Source: an uncultured Porphyromonadaceae bacterium (lineage in GTDB: Bacteria; Bacteroidota; Bacteroidia; Bacteroidales; Muribaculaceae). Taken from it: a stretch of 10,477 bases of DNA. The DNA is taken from positions 1 to 10,477 of the forward strand of contig CALJBF010000268.1 in the NCBI GenBank assembly GCA_938027385.1, written 5' to 3'. Both the position numbers and the translations under genes were made by a program. Under the pieces are notes generated by a model. It did no database searches, was not told the DNA's origin, and saw nothing but the letters and a program-made list of their open reading frames with translations. Positions 7,246-10,477 of this stretch are shown one piece after another. Each line of letters opens with the position of its first letter. Position 1 is the first letter of the stretch.

Positions 7246-8571
7246 ATGCAATTGATATTGCTGTCAGGCGGCTCAGGCAAGCGATTGTGGCCGCTGTCAA
7301 ATTCATCCCGGTCAAAACAGTTCCTCAGGTTGCTGACATCGCCCGATGGCTCTCCCGAGTCAATGATACAGAGGGTGGTCAGGCAATTGCGCGATGCCGG
7401 GATGGATAAAAATCTGACAATTGCCACTTCGGCATCCCAACGCGATGCCATTATCGCTCAGTTAGGTAGGAATGTAAGGATTGTAACGGAACCGGAACGA
7501 AGAGATACATTTCCAGCCATAGCGTTGGCTACTGAATATCTTGGTCGTGAACTGGGCGTTGGCGATGACGAGGTCGTGGTGGTTATGCCGTGTGACCCAT
7601 ATACGGAAAGCGGTTACTTCGATGCAGTCATTGAGATGTGTCGGGCTGTCGGGGATGATATGGCCGACTTGATGCTGATGGGTGTGCGTCCTACCGGGCC
7701 TTCCACAAAATATGGTTATCTTGTTCCGTCGTCGGATAATCCTAATCGGCTGGAATCGTTTACTGAGAAACCGGATGCCGGGCGTGCCGAGCGGTTGTTG
7801 GCCTCGGGAGCGGTATGGAATGGCGGGGTTTTTGCTTTCAGACTTGGATTTATCAGGCGTATTACCCGCCGGTATCTTACAACCGCGACATTTGATGATT
7901 TCAGGAAACGTTATGCAGAGTTGCCTAGGATCAGCTTTGATTATGAGGTTGCCGAAAGGACATCGTCTATCGGCGTGATTTATTATAGCGGATTATGGGA
8001 AGATCTGGGAACGTGGGATATGCTCTCGGTTGAGATGGATGGTTCCACCGTGGGCAGAGCCGTACAAAAAGACAGCATAGGTACTACGGTGATCAATGAA
8101 TTGAACATCCCGGTGCTGTGTCATTCGACCAGGAATCTGATAGTTGCCGCATCGCCTGACGGAATTCTGGTGGCCGACAAGGACAGCACTGACAGAATCA
8201 AGGATGCCGTGGGAGAGGTAGAGACACGTCCTATGTTTGAAGAACGTCGCTGGGGCGTATACAAGGTTATTGGCACCGAAAAATTCAGTGACGGCTATTC
8301 TATTCTGACCAAACAGCTTACTCTCAATCCGGGATGTTCCATCAGCTACCAGAAACACACGCATCGCGATGAGGTCTGGACTTTCGTTGATGGTCAGGGA
8401 GAGATAGTCATCAATGGAGAACGGTCTCAAGTCGGACGGGGAGAGACGGTTACGATTCCCAAAGGGAGCCTGCATGCGCTAAAGGCTGTTACGCCATTGA
8501 CTTTTATTGAGGTTCAGCGAGGCACAGAGCTGATCGAGGAAGATATAGAGCGTTTCGATTACGAATGGTGA
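7246..8571 (+). CDS. manC: Mannose-1-phosphate guanylyltransferase, with C-terminal cupin (type II PMI-like) domain
   Basis: The enzyme makes GDP-mannose from mannose 1-phosphate and GTP in the cytoplasm, feeding Gmd. The N-terminal nucleotidyltransferase domain has the pyrophosphorylase signature GGSGKRLWPLS (residues 8-18) followed by SKQF, then FTEKP with Glu174-Lys175, VWNGGVF at 190-196, and WEDLGTW at 251-257. The C-terminal domain is a cupin like the type II phosphomannose isomerase part of bifunctional ManC/AlgA proteins. It opens with RRWGVYKVI; Q369, H371, H373 and E376 (QKHTHRDEVW) plus H410 form the expected metal site, so isomerase activity is possible. At 441 residues it is somewhat shorter than many bifunctional members. 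Several motif positions differ from the textbook form: MPCDPY replaces the usual PSDH-type box and SRSKQF the usual YPKQF. The gene lies 33 bases after the GT2 gene. Confidence 0.93.
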   Translation: MQLILLSGGSGKRLWPLSNSSRSKQFLRLLTSPDGSPESMIQRVVRQLRDAGMDKNLTIATSASQRDAIIAQLGRNVRIVTEPERRDTFPAIALATEYLGRELGVGDDEVVVVMPCDPYTESGYFDAVIEMCRAVGDDMADLMLMGVRPTGPSTKYGYLVPSSDNPNRLESFTEKPDAGRAERLLASGAVWNGGVFAFRLGFIRRITRRYLTTATFDDFRKRYAELPRISFDYEVAERTSSIGVIYYSGLWEDLGTWDMLSVEMDGSTVGRAVQKDSIGTTVINELNIPVLCHSTRNLIVAASPDGILVADKDSTDRIKDAVGEVETRPMFEERRWGVYKVIGTEKFSDGYSILTKQLTLNPGCSISYQKHTHRDEVWTFVDGQGEIVINGERSQVGRGETVTIPKGSLHALKAVTPLTFIEVQRGTELIEEDIERFDYEW

Positions 8572-8610
8572 CAGTTGGCATAGCCTGAATTGAGGCTTGT
8601 GACAGGTTCC

Positions 8611-9765
8611 ATGAAAATATTACACGTATTCACTATAATCAGCACCCCCGTAGCGTTCTTTGACGGGCAGTTCCGGTATCTGTCTGATCAGGGGTACCGG
8701 ATTGACGTTGCCAGTGATTCGGAGGAAGATGTCGGTTTCACGCAGAGAAATAATATCGGATACTGGCGTGTGGGAATCGAGCGACGGATAGCTCCGTTGG
8801 CTGATCTCAAGTCAATCAGCGCTTTATGCAAGTTGATTCGGCGTGAAAAGTACGATGTTGTCGTAGGGCATACGCCCAAGGGCGCAATGGTGGCCATGAT
8901 TGCAGCACGGTTATCCCGGGTAAAGACCCGTGTGTATTACCGTCATGGCCTGGTATATACTACCGCACATGGATTGAAACGGTTCATCCTCAAGAGTGTG
9001 GAGCGTTTGACCGCTATGTGTGCCAGCCATGTTGTCAATGTAAGTCCGTCATTGTCCAGATTGGCTGTGACGGATTGCCTAAATCCTTATCAGAAACAAC
9101 GTGTCATTGGGAAAGGTACCTGCGGAGGCATAGACGCTAAAAATACTTTCCATCCCGATTTGATTTCTGACGAGGATTTGTCGACGCTGAGATTATCACT
9201 CGGACTGGATTCCGCTGATTTCGTTATCGGATTTTGTGGTCGGCTGTGCAAGGAAAAGGGTATCCGAGAGCTTGTTGACGGTTTCAGCCTTTTTCGGCAG
9301 AGCAATCCCTCTCTCCATGCTAAACTTCTGTTGGTCGGTCCATACGACCAGCGTGACATTCTGCCTGATGAATATATCAGAGAAATTGAAACCGATCCGG
9401 ACATCATTGCGACCGGCAGAATTGAGAAAGCCCGCTTGCCATACTATTATGCACTGATGGATGTATTCGTGTTCCCGTCATATCGTGAGGGTTTCGGTAT
9501 GAGCGTGCTTGAGGCCTCTGCGATGAAAGTGCCGGTACTGGTATCGCGGTCGCACGGATGTATAGATTCCATAGTTGAGCATGTTACAGGTGAGTATGTC
9601 GATACAACTGCACAAGGAATCAGCGCAGGGCTTGAAAAGATGAAAGATACCGATTTACGAATTAATCTTGGCGTCGAAGGGCGAGAACGTGTACTCCGGC
9701 ATTATGACTATCGCGTAATGTGGCCGCTTGTATCGGATTTCTATTCTGAATTAAACAATAAATAA
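8611..9765 (+). CDS. Glycosyltransferase family 4, PglA/CapM-like
   Basis: The 384-residue GT-B protein starts MKILHVFTIIST at ATG 8611. An in-frame TTG at 8590 would add seven residues (RLVTGS and a Met start) unlike the family, so I reject it. Characteristic stretches are VVVGHTPKGAMVAMIAARL, YYRHGLVYTTAHGLKR and VVNVSPSL, which resemble the PglA/CapM group that adds the second sugar onto an undecaprenyl-diphosphate-linked first sugar. The donor domain shows GFCGRLCKEKGIRELV and the EX7E motif at Glu293 and Glu301 (YREGFGMSVLEASAM). Its position directly before a PglC-like initiating transferase supports a role in the second glycosylation step, though this is inference. It lies 39 bases after manC and 52 bases before the next gene, slightly looser than the coupled genes at the left end of the window. 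Confidence 0.92.
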   Translation: MKILHVFTIISTPVAFFDGQFRYLSDQGYRIDVASDSEEDVGFTQRNNIGYWRVGIERRIAPLADLKSISALCKLIRREKYDVVVGHTPKGAMVAMIAARLSRVKTRVYYRHGLVYTTAHGLKRFILKSVERLTAMCASHVVNVSPSLSRLAVTDCLNPYQKQRVIGKGTCGGIDAKNTFHPDLISDEDLSTLRLSLGLDSADFVIGFCGRLCKEKGIRELVDGFSLFRQSNPSLHAKLLLVGPYDQRDILPDEYIREIETDPDIIATGRIEKARLPYYYALMDVFVFPSYREGFGMSVLEASAMKVPVLVSRSHGCIDSIVEHVTGEYVDTTAQGISAGLEKMKDTDLRINLGVEGRERVLRHYDYRVMWPLVSDFYSELNNK

Positions 9766-9775
9766 CATATTAAGC

Positions 9776-9798
9776 ATGACAGGCATCTTGCTTGTCAT
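9776..9798 (+). other. Imperfect hairpin in the gap before the sugar transferase gene
   Basis: In the 52-base gap between the GT4 stop and the PglC-like ATG, bases 9776-9784 (ATGACAGGC) pair with 9790-9798 (GCTTGTCAT) around a five-base loop. This gives a nine-pair stem with one G-U pair in RNA. No run of T follows, so it is not a standard intrinsic terminator. It could be a weak pause, a processing or stability element, or chance. It is the only intergenic hairpin I noticed in the window and it coincides with a change in base composition. Confidence 0.4.
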
Positions 9799-9817
9799 AT
9801 AAACTAACATTCACTCC

Positions 9818-10432
9818 ATGCAGCTGTATCGCAGGTTTTTCAAGCGGGCGATTGATGTTGTGGCCTCGGGCGGGGCGCTGCTTGTGCTGGCGTTGCCGCT
9901 GGCGGCAGTGACCGTGTGGCTGCACTTCGCCAACAAGGGTGCCGGCGCATTTTTCCGCCAGGAGCGCCCCGGCAAGGATGGTCGGATTTTCCGCGTGGTG
10001 AAATTCAAGACCATGACCGACGAGCGCGATGCCGACGGACGGCTGTTGCCTGACGAGCAGCGGCTCACCCGCGTCGGCCGATTGGTGCGTTCTACGTCAA
10101 TCGATGAACTGCCACAACTATGGAATGTGCTAATAGGTGACATGTCTCTCATTGGGCCTCGTCCGTTGCGCACCCATTATCTGCCTCTTTACAGTGCCGA
10201 ACAGGCGCGGCGGCATGAGGTGCGCCCCGGCATTACAGGCTGGGCTCAGACTCATGGCCGCAACGCCATCACCTGGACAAAAAAGTTTGAACATGATGTA
10301 TGGTATGTCGACAATCTTTCCTTTGGGCTGGATTGCCGCATCATACTGCTAACGTTGAAAAAGGTCTTTAAACGCGAAGGAATCTCGGCCGATGGCCAGG
10401 CTACCGCCGAGGCATTTAACGGTCATAATTGA
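9818..10432 (+). CDS. Initiating sugar transferase, PglC-like small phosphoglycosyl transferase
   Basis: This 204-residue protein has the length and motif order of the small monotopic phosphoglycosyl transferases, whose type member is PglC. They move a sugar 1-phosphate from a UDP-sugar onto undecaprenyl phosphate and so start the repeat unit. Residues about 11-35 form a hydrophobic segment interrupted by Pro27, as in the re-entrant membrane helix of PglC. Then come FFRQERPG (45-52), FRVVKFKTM, and the catalytic Asp96-Glu97 pair in STSIDELPQLWNV, followed by GDMSLIGPRP and PGITGWAQ with GRNAI. There is no large N-terminal multi-span domain of the WcaJ/WbaP kind. The first part of the gene is far richer in G+C (80 of 120 bases at 9841-9960) than the genes upstream. 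The sugar is not fixed by sequence; the following PglD-like start favours a diacetylated bacillosamine-type sugar. Confidence 0.95.
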   Translation: MQLYRRFFKRAIDVVASGGALLVLALPLAAVTVWLHFANKGAGAFFRQERPGKDGRIFRVVKFKTMTDERDADGRLLPDEQRLTRVGRLVRSTSIDELPQLWNVLIGDMSLIGPRPLRTHYLPLYSAEQARRHEVRPGITGWAQTHGRNAITWTKKFEHDVWYVDNLSFGLDCRIILLTLKKVFKREGISADGQATAEAFNGHN

Positions 10433-10438
10433 TTTGAA

Positions 10439-10477
10439 ATGAAAAGTATTATTATTGGTGCAGGTAAATATGGCGAG
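10439..10477 (+). CDS. Probable PglD-like sugar acetyltransferase, 3' end cut by window edge
   Basis: An ATG six bases after the sugar transferase stop opens a frame that runs to the window end. The 13 visible residues, MKSIIIGAGKYGE, form a beta strand and glycine-rich loop. This is the usual start of PglD/NeuD-type acetyltransferases (form KKIIIIGAGGHG), whose small N-terminal Rossmann-like domain precedes a left-handed beta helix. In many loci of this kind the PglC-like gene is followed by PglD-like acetyltransferase and PglE-like aminotransferase genes, which make UDP-N,N'-diacetylbacillosamine or a similar sugar. A dehydrogenase or other Rossmann protein could start the same way, so the family call rests mainly on context. 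Confidence 0.6.
   Translation, partial: MKSIIIGAGKYGE

Noticed and set aside
7993..8475. Antisense open frame of 160 codons on the - strand
   Set aside because: It lies wholly inside manC, whose motifs and cupin residues are in the + frame. The antisense protein shows no recognisable domain.
8590..8610. Possible TTG start for the PglA-like gene
   Set aside because: The ATG at 8611 gives the usual MKILHVFT start of the family, and the extra seven residues add nothing recognisable.
1..10477. Search by eye for IS elements, CRISPR repeats, tRNA genes and direct repeats
   Set aside because: I found no transposase-like frame, no regularly spaced repeats and no tRNA-like sequence. Genes fill nearly the whole window.

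Overview
This window is an interior slice of a bacterial surface-polysaccharide (capsule or O-antigen type) biosynthesis locus. Every supported gene is on the + strand. It holds eight complete genes of recognisable family, one short probable gene remnant, and a partial gene at each edge. The protein style points to a gut member of the Bacteroidales: the GMD and ManC variants, the PglC-type sugar transferase at the 3' end followed by a PglD-like start, and the lack of clear Shine-Dalgarno sequences. The moderate G+C (about half in the lines I counted) would fit Muribaculaceae at least as well as Bacteroides, but that is inference, not something the sequence proves.

Layout. Positions 1-4256 form a tightly packed block: a 5'-truncated GT4 glycosyltransferase, a Wzy-like membrane polymerase, a second GT4 glycosyltransferase, and a GT11 (alpha-1,2-fucosyltransferase-like) enzyme. 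Their junctions are ATGA overlaps or a one-base gap. A GT32-type DXD glycosyltransferase follows (about 4264-5073). Next comes gmd, GDP-mannose 4,6-dehydratase (5111-6202). A 47-codon ORF (6199-6342) overlaps its stop and looks like the N-terminal stub of an acyltransferase-3 O-acetyltransferase. Then come a GT2 glycosyltransferase (6346-7212), manC (7246-8571), a PglA/CapM-like GT4 glycosyltransferase (8611-9765), a PglC-like phosphoglycosyl transferase (9818-10432), and the first 13 codons of a probable PglD-like acetyltransferase (from 10439).

How the genes work together (inference from families). The PglC-like enzyme would put the first sugar phosphate on undecaprenyl phosphate at the inner membrane. 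The PglA-like GT4 is a good candidate for the second sugar, and the other GT4, GT2, GT32 and GT11 enzymes would extend the repeat unit. ManC and Gmd supply GDP-mannose and GDP-4-keto-6-deoxymannose, the precursor of GDP-L-fucose, which the GT11 enzyme would use. The Wzy-like protein would polymerise flipped repeat units. The Wzx flippase, chain-length and export genes, and the GDP-L-fucose synthase (fcl) needed to complete the fucose pathway are not in the window.

I see no entirely new system here. The points most worth a second look are the decayed acyltransferase stub after gmd, the missing fcl, the unusual ManC motifs, and the sharp composition change at the PglC-like gene. That change suggests a junction between an exchanged glycosyltransferase cassette and a more conserved backbone. 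No intergenic stretch exceeds 300 bases, and I found no tRNA, rRNA, IS element or CRISPR array.
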